53,567 bases of DNA from Opitutia bacterium Tous-C1TDCM (GTDB lineage: Bacteria; Verrucomicrobiota; Verrucomicrobiia; Opitutales; Opitutaceae): positions 1 to 53,567 of the forward strand of contig NEUS01000009.1 of assembly GCA_002288455.1 (NCBI GenBank). The letters run 5' to 3'. Of the stretch, positions 7,280-17,423 are shown piece after piece. The notes under the pieces were generated by a model that was given only the letters and a program-made list of their open reading frames with translations, did no database searches and was not told the DNA's origin. How positions within the stretch are numbered: position 1 is the first letter of the stretch; each line of letters starts with the position of its first letter. Position numbers and translations under genes: made by a program.

Positions 7280-8630
7280 CCCGCGCCGGCATCAATTCCA
7301 GCGCCGCCGCCGCCAGCGAGATCACGCAAGTCTGCAGCGTCGGATCGTGCAAAAACCGCACGTCCGGCGAATGGTTCGTCGGCACGCTCTTCCCCGCCTG
7401 CTTCGCCGCCGCGATCGCCGCCGGATCGCCCGCGCCGACTGTCCAGATCACCGCCGGCACCCGGTGCACCGTGCGGCCATACTCCGAAAAATCCTCCGCC
7501 CCCGTGATCGGCGGCACGGGCTCGACCCGCCCCGCCCCGAACCATTCGCGAAACGTCCCCGCCAGCTTCCGCGTCAGCTCCGGCGTATTCACCGTCACGT
7601 TCGCCCCTTCCTTCTGCAACACCACGACCGGCAGCCGGTCCTCCGGCACGCCCGCCGCGCGCCCGAGGCCGTCGCACATGCGCCGGATCGACGCCACCAG
7701 GTGCTCCATCACCTTGTCCTCGTAGCCGCGCAACGTCAGCTCCAGCTTCACTTCCTCGCCGATGATGTTGCGCTTCGTGCCGCCGTGGATCGATCCCACC
7801 GTCACGACCGCCGGCACGCCCGGCTGGATCTCGCGGCTCACGATCGTCTGCAAGCCGAGCACGATCTGCGCCGCCAGCACCACCGGATCCTTCGTGGTGT
7901 GCGGCGCCGAGCCATGCCCGCCCACGCCGCGTACGACCACGTCCACCGCCCATGAACTCGCATAGGCCGGACCCTCGGTGTACCCGACCAATCCCGCCGG
8001 GAAATGGCTGAACACATGCAGCCCCAGCGCGAAATCGGGCCGCGGAAAACGCGTGTAGAGTCCGTCCGTCAGCATCGCCCGCGCGCCCGACACGATCTCC
8101 TCCGCCGGCTGGCCGACGAACACGATCGTGCCGCGCCAACGTTCCTTCAGCGCCACCAGCGTCCGCGCCGCGCCGATCAACCCCGTGACATGGAGGTCGT
8201 GCCCGCACGCGTGCATCGTCGGCACTTCCTTGCCCGCGAGGTCCTTCTTCACCGCCTTGCTCGCCCACGGCAGATCGACGAGTTCCTTCACCGGCAAGCC
8301 GTCCATGTCCGCGCGGAGCAGCACCGTCGGGCCGTCGCCGTTCTTCAGCACGCCGACGACGCCCGTGTTGCCGACCTTTTCCGTCACCTCGATCCCGAGC
8401 GCCCGCAATTCCTTCGCGAGCAACGCCGCGGTTTCGAATTCCTGAAACGCCAATTCCGGATTCGCATGCAGCTGCTTGTAGATCGCCTCGAGCGACGCGA
8501 ACTCCGCCGCCACCCGCGCCTGCACCGCCTCGCGCACTTCACCGGACGCCGCCCGCGCCGCCGGCGCCGGCGCCGCAAAAACCAAGCCGAGCCCAAAGGC
8601 CGCGGCGGAGAACACATGCTTCGTTTTCAT
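7266..8630 (-). CDS. Exported M20-family amidohydrolase (M20D, hippurate hydrolase-like)
   Basis: 454 residues with a signal peptide at 1-29 (MKTKHVF, hydrophobic core, then APAARAA). Family M20D amidohydrolases cleave N-acyl amino acids or related amides using two metal ions. Visible ligands are Cys and His in MHACGHDLH, Glu-Glu in GQPAEE, His in GLHV, and the late His in NHSPDVRF. GGHGSAPH is the dimerisation-domain histidine segment and TGAEDFSEYG is the typical late motif. The ATG at 8630 is chosen because it opens the signal peptide. It is 44 bp downstream of the TIR/TPR gene on the same strand. The last residues GVER and the stop are read from a heptamer repeat array. Confidence 0.9.
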   Translation of the reverse strand: MKTKHVFSAAAFGLGLVFAAPAPAARAASGEVREAVQARVAAEFASLEAIYKQLHANPELAFQEFETAALLAKELRALGIEVTEKVGNTGVVGVLKNGDGPTVLLRADMDGLPVKELVDLPWASKAVKKDLAGKEVPTMHACGHDLHVTGLIGAARTLVALKERWRGTIVFVGQPAEEIVSGARAMLTDGLYTRFPRPDFALGLHVFSHFPAGLVGYTEGPAYASSWAVDVVVRGVGGHGSAPHTTKDPVVLAAQIVLGLQTIVSREIQPGVPAVVTVGSIHGGTKRNIIGEEVKLELTLRGYEDKVMEHLVASIRRMCDGLGRAAGVPEDRLPVVVLQKEGANVTVNTPELTRKLAGTFREWFGAGRVEPVPPITGAEDFSEYGRTVHRVPAVIWTVGAGDPAAIAAAKQAGKSVPTNHSPDVRFLHDPTLQTCVISLAAAALELMPARGVER

Positions 8631-8674
8631 GATTGGAAAAAGGGAACCGCGGCCGTGCCTCGACGCGACCGTCT

Positions 8675-11600
8675 TCACCGCTTCGCCGCGGGTTTCTCCG
8701 GCGGATTCGCCGCCCGCCAAGCCTGCGCCCGCGCATGGGCCTCGGTCAGACCCAGCTCTTCCAGGAAGCGTCGGAACTCCGGCGAATTCCGAATGGGGTC
8801 CAGTGAACTCAGTACAAGCATCGAGCCGATGTACGCGGCCTGCATCTGTTCGGTGCTAATAGCCGCCAGCGCTTCGTCCTTTCTGCCGAGTTCCACCAGC
8901 GCAGCCACCCCTCCCCCGCCGAACGAAGCCATGGAGCGCAGCAAGGCGAGCGCCTCCGCATTGTCGCCGCGCGCAGCGAGAATGCGCGCCAGGGTGCGGG
9001 GTGAATCGCTCAAAGAGTTGTTCGGAGCGCGCGCCAGCGCGACCGCCTCTTCGATCCGGCCCAGGCCGAGCAGCGCCTCCGCCTTGGCGATCCACACGTC
9101 CGGCGACTCCGACTTCAACTCCAGCGCCCGCTCGACGGCGACCATCGCTTCCGAGTACCGTCCCAAATACGCCAGGCGGGCGGCGAGATTCGAAGCGATG
9201 GTTCCGGACAAAGGATCGAGTTCCGCCGCCAGCCGGAGCGAGGCCGTTGCTTCGTCGATTCGACCTTCGGTTTCCTGAACCCGCGCGAGCAGCTGACGCG
9301 CCATCGCGTGGCTGGGATTGATCTTCAGGGCGACCTGCACCGCCCGCTCGGCGGCCGTGAAATTCCAGCCCAGCCAGTGGGTCAAACCCAGCACGGCATG
9401 GACCTCCTCCGAATTCGGATCCAGGGCCAATGCCGCCTCGGCCTTCGCAAAGATGCGCCGCATTTCCGGCGATCCCCGCTGCGCAAACTGCCCCACGGTA
9501 CCCGCCCGGACACCGCGCCTGGCCCAGACGTTCGCCAGCCCGGCGTGCGCCCGACCGAAACGCGGGGCCAGTTCCACGGCCTGATTCAGGAGTGCCTCCG
9601 CGCGGTCGAGCCCGGCCACCGTCGACTTCTCGACCTCCACGCGGGCCTGCAGAAAAAACTCGAACGCTTGCGCGCTGACGGTCTCTTGCTCCCGATCGGA
9701 GCGCACGACCAGCCGGAGCGAGAGGTTCTGCGCGATCAGCCCCGCGATCTCGTCCTGCAACGCGAAGAGGTTCTTCACTTCGCGTTCCAGATTGCCCGAC
9801 GACCACACCGGGAAGCCGTCGGATGCCTGCACCAGCTTCGCGTTGATCCGCAGCGTCGTGCCCATCTTCCGCACCGAACCCTCGACGACGTAGGCCACCC
9901 CGAGCTGCCGCGCGATCTCCGCCACCGGCACGGCCTTCCCTTTGAACGAGAACGCCGACGTGCTCGACGCCACCCGCAGCCCCGGCACCCGCCCCAGCAC
10001 GTTCCCCAACTCCTCGCTCACCCCGTCCGAAAAATACTCCGTGTCCCGGTCGTCGCTCAGATTCTTGAACGCGAGCACCGCGACCGATTTCTCCGCGGCA
10101 GGCGCAGCGGCTGAAGCCGCCGGCGCCGCCTTTTCGCGCCCGGAGGCCATCTCCGCCTGCAGAGCCCGCACGTCCGGGTGGTCGCGTACCCGCTCCCACC
10201 AAGGATCGAGCGTGAGGAGCACATCGGTGGTGAAATTGTGGGTATTGAGAATCGGCCGCAGCTGCTGCGCCGTGCGCTCGCCGTCGCCGCGCGCCGCGTG
10301 GTAGAGCGCAAGCTGATAGTATCGCGAGGAAGTCGGCTGCTCCCTCCATGCCCGCTCCAGCGGCTCCGCCAGCACCGCCGCCTCGGCCAACCGATCCTGC
10401 CACGCCAACGTGGTCGCCAGTTGAATCGTATTCAGCTCTATCTCCGGATTTTCCCGCAGCCGCTGCCGCAGCAGCACCTCGGCGGCTTGCCATGCTTGCT
10501 GGGCAAGCGCCCCTTTGCCCTCCTGTTTCCGCGCCAAGGCTGTGAGCCACGCCTTGGGACCCGCCACCATCAGGTCTTCGAAATACCCCCGGGCTATGAG
10601 GTTCCCCGCCGCCAGAGTCCGGTCCGGCCGCCGCTCGAGCAGACCCGCCCACATCGCCACGAAAACCGCCCGGTCCTCCGTCCGCTCGGCCAGCGGCATG
10701 GCCGCAAGGCGATCAAGCTCCATCCGCATGGCCGCAAGATCGCCGCGGTATGCCGCCACGATGACCGCCTTCAACAGACTCGCGGAGGCAAACGGCGCTT
10801 TCGCCAATATCGTATCCAGCAATGCCAAGCCTTCCACCAGCTCCTCCTCCTTCAACGGACGATCTCCGAAGCCGAAACCGACGAACGAATTCGCCAGCTC
10901 ATAGTGACAAAGCACGTTCTCCGGGAAACGCCGCACCGCCGCCCGCAGCACCGCCTGCTCCTCCGTCACACGGCCGAGCCGGCTGAGTGCCCGCCCCAGC
11001 GAGAGGTGGCCGCGATAATTGTCCGGCGCCACTTGCACCGCCTTCCGGGCCACCATCTCCGCCTCGGTCAAGGCCCCTTGTTTTTCCCACACCTGAAAGA
11101 GCGCATTGAGGGCGTCGCCGTCGTCGGGCGCGAGCGCCAGCGCCCGCTGCGCCAAGGTTTGGACTTCCGTCCGACGCGCATCGCCGACGTCCCAATTGCG
11201 CATGAGGTGGCAGGCTGCCACCCAGGCCTGCACCGCTCGCACCCGGCCCGAAGTTGGATCAAGCTCCACCGCTTGCCGAGCCAAGTCGGCCGCCGCCGCC
11301 AGTTCATCGCGCGTGAACCCGATTCGCTGCGTGACATGATAGGCCCGCGCCGCGAGCACTTCGGCGCCGGCTGCCGGCTGCGACCTGATCTGGACGGCCG
11401 CAGCCGGACGGCGCTGCGTCAACCACATCGCCGTCCCGACAATCACCACTGTCGCGGCCGCAACCGCGATCCACCGCGCCCGCGCCGCTTTGCGCAGGGA
11501 CGAGGCTCGTCCACGCCCGTCCTCCCGGGCGCGGTCAAGCCGCGCCCCTGCCTCGGCAGCAGCACTCCCATCATCTCCGCCCAACAATTTCCCCACCCGC

Positions 11601-12080
11601 GCGCAAAACGCCGCCAGCGCCTTCCCCTCCCCCTCCGCCGGGCTCGCCGCGCCCGAACTCCCCGGCGGGCTCGCCGCGCCGGAGCCCATCGGGCGCAGGC
11701 GGGTCCACTGCACCGCCCGGAACTCCGCCGGCACCTTCGCCGCCGCGTCGCGCGTGTCGTCGATCACGACGGGCAAAAGAAAAACCTTCTCGTCCGCCAT
11801 CGTGTGCGTCCGCTGCGCCGCCAATTTCCACTCCAGCCGGAAATACCCTTCGAGCCGCGCCTGCGTGTTCGCCGAAATCACCGGCACGAACAGCGCGCAA
11901 CCCGCGATCTGCCCCCGGATCTTCGCATCCCACGCATCGCCCCCGACCAATTCATTTTGGTCGAACCACACCTCCCCCCCCCGCCGCCCGCAGCGCCTCG
12001 GCGATGCGCTGCGCCGCCGCCGCGTCCTGCGACGCGTAGGAAAGGAACACGGCTCGGCCTGGCTCGTCGGACACAGACAT
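8675..12080 (-). pseudogene. TIR-TM-TPR-TolB-like signalling protein, frameshifted in a G9 tract
   Basis: The gene begins MSVSDEPGRAVFLSYASQD (ATG at 12080), a clear TIR opening. The frame breaks at C11974-11982 (G9 on the coding strand). Removing one G gives ALRAAGGEVWFDQNELVGG, a continuous TIR domain, and a protein of about 1134 residues. Further TIR sequence includes GGDAWDAKIRGQI and EGYFRLEWKLAAQR. A membrane helix (WIAVAAATVVIVGTAMWL) lies near residue 205, then TPRs, then a TolB/FlgO-like domain (EKSVAVLAFKNLSDDRDTEYFSDGVSEEL is its start region), then more TPRs to the C-terminus. Such proteins usually act as membrane-anchored sensors or regulators. As the sequence stands, translation from 12080 ends after about 40 residues. 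The cause could be a real inactivating mutation, phase variation at the homopolymer, or a sequencing error; the downstream frame looks intact and unrelaxed. Confidence 0.85.
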
Positions 12081-12185
12081 GAACGTGGGGGAGAAGGAAA
12101 TCCGGACAATTCGTCGCGCCGAAGCCCCGGCGCAGACGGAACGATTCCAGAACCTCCCCGCCGCTGGCGAGCCCATAGCCGTACT

Positions 12186-12317
12186 CATGCAGTTGAGAGA
12201 ACTTGGCCGGGAGTTGAGCAAAACCGTTCGTTTCGTCCGGTTGTTGGCTTCGGCTAGGTATTCCGTGGCTCGGCGGATCGATCTCTCAACCCTCAACTTT
12301 GAACTCTCAGCTGCATG
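12186..12317. repeat. Dispersed inverted-arm element, copy A
   Basis: 132 bp in the divergent gap between the TIR gene and the DUF1800 gene. The ends are inverted (CATGCAGTTGAGAG at 12186 against CTCTCAGCTGCATG at 12304, 13 of 14 complementary). The right arm is heptameric (CTCTCAA, CCTCAAC). The 55-nt core 12219-12273, containing CCGTTCGTTTCGTC and TTCCGTGGCTCGG, matches 25959-26013 without gaps at about 85% by eye. The left flank is also conserved. It may be a MITE-like or REP-like element, or a non-coding RNA. Confidence 0.8.
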
Positions 12318-12471
12318 GTCTTTTGGCTCAGCGTTTCCCGACGCGCCCGTGAATTCGTCGTCAACTTTGCGCGCCGTGTGCCGTAATTTCCGCGCGCAGT
12401 TACGTGAGTTCGTACTTGGCGTCATCGGTGCGCCTTCGCATATCCATTCCACCCCGCCCCCCCTCAGCTGC

Positions 12472-15400
12472 ATGAAATCTTCGCGCCTCCGTCTCCCGCG
12501 CCGCCTTGCCTTGGCCTGCGCCCTCGTTCTCTCCGCCGTCCCGGGCCTCTTCGCCCAGGAACCGCGTGTCGCCAACGTCTCCACGCTCACCCGCGTCGGC
12601 ACCGGCGACAATGTCCTCACCGCCGGCTTCGTCATCGGCGGCACCACCCCCAAACAGGTCGTCATCCGCGCCGTCGGTCCCCGCCTCGGTCTCGCGCCGT
12701 TCAACGTCGGCGGCGTCCTCGCCGATCCGCAGCTCACCGTTTACGGCCCCAACTCGTCCACCGTCGTCGCCGCCTCCAATAACAACTGGAGCGCCGCCGA
12801 CGCCGCCACCTTCGCCTCCGTCGGCGCCTTTGCCCTCACCGCCGGCTCCGCCGACGCCGCCCTCGTCGCCACGCTGCAGCCGGGATCGTACACCGCCCAA
12901 GTCAGCGGCGTCGGCAACACCTCCGGCACCGCCATCGTCGAGGTTTACGAGGTCGGCACCGCCGCCGGCCGTTTCGCCAATCTCTCCACCCGCGCCCAAG
13001 TCGCCGGCACGACCAATATTCTCACTCCCGGCTTCGTCATCACCGCCGGCACCGGCACCCGGAAACTCCTCATCCGCGCCGCCGGCCCCGCCCTCACCGC
13101 CCTCGGCGTCGGCGGCGCCCTCTCCAATCCGTCGATGACGGTGACCAACACCTCTACACGCGCCATCGTCGCCTCCAACGACAATTGGAGCACGCCCATC
13201 GGCGGCGCCACCGCCACCGCTGCCGTGCTCAGCGCCGCCTTCCGCGAATACGGCGCCTTCGCCTTCCCCGCCGGCAGCAACGACGCCGCCGTCCTCGTCG
13301 ACCTCCCCCCGGGCAACTACACCGTCCAGGTCAGCGGCGTCGCCAACGCCGCCGGCATCGCCCTCGCCGAAATCTACGACATCTCCCCCGCCCAACCCGC
13401 CAGTGTCACCATCGCCGCCACCAAGGCCGCCGCCGACGAAACCGGCAACAAGAACGGCGAATACACTTTCACCCGCACCGGCCCCACCTTCGAAAACCTC
13501 ACCGTCCGCTACGGCGTCGGCGGCTCCGCGGTCAACGGTTTCGACTACGTCACCCTCCCCGGTACCATCGTCATCCCGTCCGGCTCGGCCTCGGTCACCT
13601 TGCCCCTCCGGCCCAATCCCGATCTGCAGAACGAAGGCACCGACACCGTCGTCCTCACCGTCCTCGCCGGCACCGGCTACGTCGCAGGCGCGCAATCCTC
13701 CGCCACCGCCACCATCGCCGACAGCTCCGCCACCCTCTACATCGCGAGCGTCAACGCCGAAGCCTCCGCCACCGGCTCCACCGCCTCCGGCACCGCGACC
13801 ATTTTGCTGAGCTCCGACGGCACCGTCGCCGCCGTCAACTTCAACGTCTCGAATCTGTCCGCCGCCGTCACCTCCGCCCACCTCCGCATCGGGCCGAGCG
13901 GCGACTATGTGCTCAACCTCCCCGTCGCCTCGTCCGGCAGCAGCCAGTGGCTCTTCGCCCCGACCGGCAACCACACCGCCGCCTCCCTCCTCGCCGCCCT
14001 CCGCAGTGGCAACATCTTCCTCGGCATCGACACCGCGCGCTACCCGACCGGCGAGGTCCGCGGCACCTTCATCCAAGGTGCCGGTTCCCCGACCTTCACC
14101 GCCCCGGCCGCCGCTCCCGCCGTCTCCCTCGCCAACGTCACTGCGACCGACGCCTCCCGGTTCCTCACCCAGGCCACCTTCGGCCCGAAGAAAAGCGAGA
14201 TCGACGCCCTCACCGGCGGCAGCATCGACGCCTGGATCACCGCCCAACTTGCCCTGCCCTTCACCTCGCACCGCACCGCCACCGTTGCGGACCGCACCAC
14301 CTTCGGCGGCAGCAGCAGCTTCACCAACTGGAACGCCATCCACCTGCCCAACCGCCAATCCGCCTGGTTCAAAAACGTCCTCACCGCCCCCGATCAGTTG
14401 CGCCAGCGCATGGCCTTCGCCCTCAGCCAGATCTTCGTCGTCTCGGACATCTCCCTCGGCAACGACAACCACACCGAACCCCTGGCCAACTACTACGACA
14501 TCCTCGGCAACGGCGCCTTCGGAAATTTCCGCACCTTGCTCGAAAACGTCACCCTCAGCCCCATGATGGGGCTCTACCTGAGCTCGCTGCGCAATTCGAA
14601 GGCCACCTTCGACGCCACCGGCAACGCCCTGACCACGCCCGACGAAAACTACGCCCGCGAGGTCATGCAGCTCTTTACCATCGGCCTCGTGCAACTCCAA
14701 CCCGACGGACGCCTCGCCCTCGGTTCCGACGGTCTCCCCATCCCGACCTACAACCAGACCACTATCACCGAGCTGGCCAAGGTCTTCACCGGCTGGGCCT
14801 ACCCTTCGACGGACCTCAACCGCTTCCGCAACGCCCCGACCAACTACTACAGCCCGATGCAGATCTTCCCGTCGTCCCACGACGACACGGCGAAGAACCT
14901 CGCCCCCGTCACTTCGACGATTTTGCCCGCGGGCCAAGGCGGCACCAAGGATCTGCAGATGGCCCTCGATGCCCTCTTCGTCCACCCGAACACCGGGCCG
15001 TTCATCTCCAAACTGCTCATCCAGCGCTTCGTCACCAGCAACCCGAGCCCCGCCTATGTCTACCGCGTCGCCCAAGTCTTCGCCAACGACGGCACCGGCA
15101 CCCGCGGCAACCTCGGCGCCGTCGTCCGCGCCATCCTCACCGACTTCGAAGCCCGCTCGCCCCAGGTTCTGTCCAGCGTCAGCTACGGCAAACTCAAGGA
15201 GCCGCTCCTCCGCCTCACCGGCCTGCTCCGCTCGCTCAATGCACGGTCGACCAGCGGCCGTTTCCTCGGCCTGCGCCATACGGTGAACGGCACCCCCATC
15301 ACGAGCGCCACCCCGCGGCCCGCCACTCAAGGCGAGATCTCGACCATCAATTCCGCGACCTTGGTCTACAGCGCCATCGGCAGTCTCGCCCAGGCCGCCC

Positions 15401-15810
15401 TGCGCTCGCCCACCGTCTTCAACTTCTACCATGCCGACTACGTCCTGCCCGGCCCTCTCGCCTCCGCCGGCCTCGTGGCCCCGGAATTCGAGATCACCGA
15501 CGACAACTACGCCATCACCGTCCCCAACTACCTGCGCAACTTCGTCAACGCGACCATCCCGACCACCGCCGCGGCTCCCTACGTGCTCACCCTCGACCTG
15601 ACCGCCGAACAGTCGCTCCTCGCCACCAGCCAGGACGCCTTGCTCGACCACCTCTCGAGCCTCCTTTGTGCCGGCAACCTCAGCGCCTCCGCCCGCACCC
15701 GCATCAAGACCGCGCTCACCGCCCTGCCGACCAGCACGTCGGCCGTGGACCGCGTGAAATCCGCCGTGCTCCTCGTGCTCACCTCCCCGTCGGCCGCCAT
15801 CCAAAAGTAA
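12472..15810 (+). CDS. DUF1800 protein with N-terminal beta-sandwich, Calx-beta and CHRD domains
   Basis: 1112 residues. A signal peptide (MKSSRLRLPRRLALACALVL, cleaved near FAQ) is followed by two copies of an approximately 130-residue beta module (about 30-160 and 165-300) with the pattern LSTR, PGF(V), LIRAxGP, NxxW, GAF, PGxYTxQVSG, VEVY. A Calx-beta-like region follows (DYVTLPGTIVIPSG), then a CHRD domain (about 410-520, ending GEVRGTF), then DUF1800 (about 535-1110) with FLTQATFGP, DQLRQRMAFALSQIF, NYAREVMQLFTIGL and KVFTGWAYP. DUF1800 has no settled biochemical role. It is typically paired with DUF1501 in large exported systems of Planctomycetes and Verrucomicrobia. DUF1501 starts 20 bp downstream, and a paralogous pair lies at 46521-50245. 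ATG 12472 opens the signal peptide. Confidence 0.92.
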   Translation: MKSSRLRLPRRLALACALVLSAVPGLFAQEPRVANVSTLTRVGTGDNVLTAGFVIGGTTPKQVVIRAVGPRLGLAPFNVGGVLADPQLTVYGPNSSTVVAASNNNWSAADAATFASVGAFALTAGSADAALVATLQPGSYTAQVSGVGNTSGTAIVEVYEVGTAAGRFANLSTRAQVAGTTNILTPGFVITAGTGTRKLLIRAAGPALTALGVGGALSNPSMTVTNTSTRAIVASNDNWSTPIGGATATAAVLSAAFREYGAFAFPAGSNDAAVLVDLPPGNYTVQVSGVANAAGIALAEIYDISPAQPASVTIAATKAAADETGNKNGEYTFTRTGPTFENLTVRYGVGGSAVNGFDYVTLPGTIVIPSGSASVTLPLRPNPDLQNEGTDTVVLTVLAGTGYVAGAQSSATATIADSSATLYIASVNAEASATGSTASGTATILLSSDGTVAAVNFNVSNLSAAVTSAHLRIGPSGDYVLNLPVASSGSSQWLFAPTGNHTAASLLAALRSGNIFLGIDTARYPTGEVRGTFIQGAGSPTFTAPAAAPAVSLANVTATDASRFLTQATFGPKKSEIDALTGGSIDAWITAQLALPFTSHRTATVADRTTFGGSSSFTNWNAIHLPNRQSAWFKNVLTAPDQLRQRMAFALSQIFVVSDISLGNDNHTEPLANYYDILGNGAFGNFRTLLENVTLSPMMGLYLSSLRNSKATFDATGNALTTPDENYAREVMQLFTIGLVQLQPDGRLALGSDGLPIPTYNQTTITELAKVFTGWAYPSTDLNRFRNAPTNYYSPMQIFPSSHDDTAKNLAPVTSTILPAGQGGTKDLQMALDALFVHPNTGPFISKLLIQRFVTSNPSPAYVYRVAQVFANDGTGTRGNLGAVVRAILTDFEARSPQVLSSVSYGKLKEPLLRLTGLLRSLNARSTSGRFLGLRHTVNGTPITSATPRPATQGEISTINSATLVYSAIGSLAQAALRSPTVFNFYHADYVLPGPLASAGLVAPEFEITDDNYAITVPNYLRNFVNATIPTTAAAPYVLTLDLTAEQSLLATSQDALLDHLSSLLCAGNLSASARTRIKTALTALPTSTSAVDRVKSAVLLVLTSPSAAIQK

Positions 15811-15830
15811 ACGCCCCCACCTCTCCCGCC

Positions 15831-17267
15831 ATGAGCCAGAAGAAGTCAGCCCCCGAAGTTACCCGCCGCGAATTCCTCGGCAGCGCCTGCTGCGCCGCCG
15901 TCGGCGCCACCGGCCTCCTCTCCGCCCTCTCCAGTCTCCGCCTGATGGGCGCCGTCGCCAGCCCCGGCAACGGCCCGCAAACCCCGTCGCGCTCGGGCAA
16001 TATCCCGGGCGACTACAAAGCCCTCGTTTGCCTGTTCCTCAACGGCGGCAACGACGCCAACAACCTCATCATCCCCACCGGCTCCGGCTACGCCGCCTAC
16101 GCCAGCGCCCGCTCCAACCTCGCCATCCCCGAAGACCGCGCCCTCGCCTTCGCGCCGAAGACCTCAGACGGCCGCACCTGGGGCCTCCATCCCTCGGTGT
16201 CCGAACTCCACAGTCTCTTCAACACCGGCAAAGCCGCCCTCATCGGCAACGTCGGCACCCTCGTCTACCCGACCACCAAGGCCCAATACACCGCCCGCAG
16301 CGTGCCGCTCCCGCCGCAGCTCTTCTCCCACAGCGACCAGCAGGTCCAGTGGCAGCACAGCGTGCCCGACAAGCCCACCTCCACCGGCTGGGGTGGCCGC
16401 GTCGCCGACCTCGTCAACGCTTTCAACACCAACAACGAGATTTCGATGTCGGTCAGTATCGCCGGCAAAAATACGTTCCAGGTCGGCGCCCAGGTCGCCC
16501 AGTACGCCATCAACACCGCCGGCGCCACCACCCTCGCGGGCGGCACCAGCAACGTCAACTCCACCGACGGCATCCGCTTCCGCGCCCAGAAGGACCTCTT
16601 CGCCCAGAGCCAGCCCGGTCTCTTCGAAACCGCTTTCGGCACCGCGTCCGGCGACGCCATCGTCAGTGCCGAACTGCTCAACAGCGTCCTCTCCGCTTCC
16701 GGCACCTTGCTCACGCCGTTCCCGGCCACCTCCGCCGGCAACCAACTCCGCATGGCCGCGCGCCTCATCGCCGCCTCGCCCAACCTCGGCCTCAAACGCC
16801 AGATCTTCTTTGTCCAGCTCGGCGGCTGGGACACCCACGCCGCCCAGCTGACCAACACCGATCCGACCACCGGGTCCCACGCCAACCTGCTCGCCCAAAT
16901 CAGCCAGGCCGTGAACGCGTTCTACAACGCCACGGTCGAACTCGGCGTCGCCAATCAGGTGACCACCTTCACCGCCTCCGACTTCGGCCGGACCTTCCGC
17001 TCCAACGGCGACGGCTCCGACCACGGCTGGGGCAGCCACCACTTCGTCGTCGGCGGCGCCGTCAAGGGCACGGAACTCTACGGCAAACTTCCGACCCTCA
17101 CGATCAACGGGCCCGACGACACCGGCCTCGGCCGCTGGATCCCCACCACGAGCGTCGACGAATACGCCGCGACTTTGGCGACCTGGTTCGGCGTCAGCGC
17201 CTCCGATCTTCCGACCGTCCTCCCCAACATCGGCCGCTTCGCGAAACCGAATCTCGGTTTCCTGTGA
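15831..17267 (+). CDS. DUF1501 protein, Tat-exported sulfatase-fold family
   Basis: 478 residues. The N-terminus carries a Tat-type signal (TRREFLGSACC plus hydrophobic stretch). DUF1501 features include ALVCLFLNGGNDANNL, the LGGWDTHA segment, TFTASDFGRTF and DHGWGSHHFVVGG, which resemble the metal-site motifs of the alkaline phosphatase/sulfatase superfamily. Members are exported and of unknown substrate. It lies 20 bp after the DUF1800 gene, so the two are almost surely co-transcribed. The paralogue at 48878-50245 shares the same motifs but has a shorter N-terminal region. A double Cys (CCAAVG) in the signal peptide is not in a clear lipobox context. Confidence 0.92.
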   Translation: MSQKKSAPEVTRREFLGSACCAAVGATGLLSALSSLRLMGAVASPGNGPQTPSRSGNIPGDYKALVCLFLNGGNDANNLIIPTGSGYAAYASARSNLAIPEDRALAFAPKTSDGRTWGLHPSVSELHSLFNTGKAALIGNVGTLVYPTTKAQYTARSVPLPPQLFSHSDQQVQWQHSVPDKPTSTGWGGRVADLVNAFNTNNEISMSVSIAGKNTFQVGAQVAQYAINTAGATTLAGGTSNVNSTDGIRFRAQKDLFAQSQPGLFETAFGTASGDAIVSAELLNSVLSASGTLLTPFPATSAGNQLRMAARLIAASPNLGLKRQIFFVQLGGWDTHAAQLTNTDPTTGSHANLLAQISQAVNAFYNATVELGVANQVTTFTASDFGRTFRSNGDGSDHGWGSHHFVVGGAVKGTELYGKLPTLTINGPDDTGLGRWIPTTSVDEYAATLATWFGVSASDLPTVLPNIGRFAKPNLGFL

Positions 17268-17295
17268 TCCCGCGGCCGGCCTCCCCGCCGGCCGT

Positions 17296-17410
17296 ATCCG
17301 TTTTCCGGTTTCAGTACTCCGGTCGCCGCCATCCCGGCCTCCGGACTCCGGTATCCGGTCTCCAAGTTCCGGTCTTGAATTCCGGTCTCCGAATTCCGCA
17401 TTCCGGTTTT
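17296..17410 (+). repeat. Heptamer-period array with GGTCTCC/GAATTCC units
   Basis: A run of 7-bp units such as CGGACTC, CGGTATC, CGGTCTC, CAAGTTC, GGTCTCC, GAATTCC fills the gap between DUF1501 and the next gene. The same GGTCTCC unit occurs inside the coding sequence at 20568-20665. No inverted partner is seen. Confidence 0.8.
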
Positions 17411-17423
17411 ATCCCCCGGCCCG

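Noticed and set aside
11974-11982. Programmed ribosomal frameshift in the TIR gene
   Set aside because: G-run alone lacks a convincing slippery heptamer with downstream structure; indel, phase variation or read error is simpler.
12186-12317. Insertion sequence
   Set aside because: No transposase frame and no obvious target duplication; the length fits a non-autonomous element or RNA at most.
12400-15804. Long minus-strand frame opposite the DUF1800 gene
   Set aside because: Antisense shadow with Gly/Glu/Ala-rich composition; the plus strand has signal peptide, CHRD and DUF1800 motifs.
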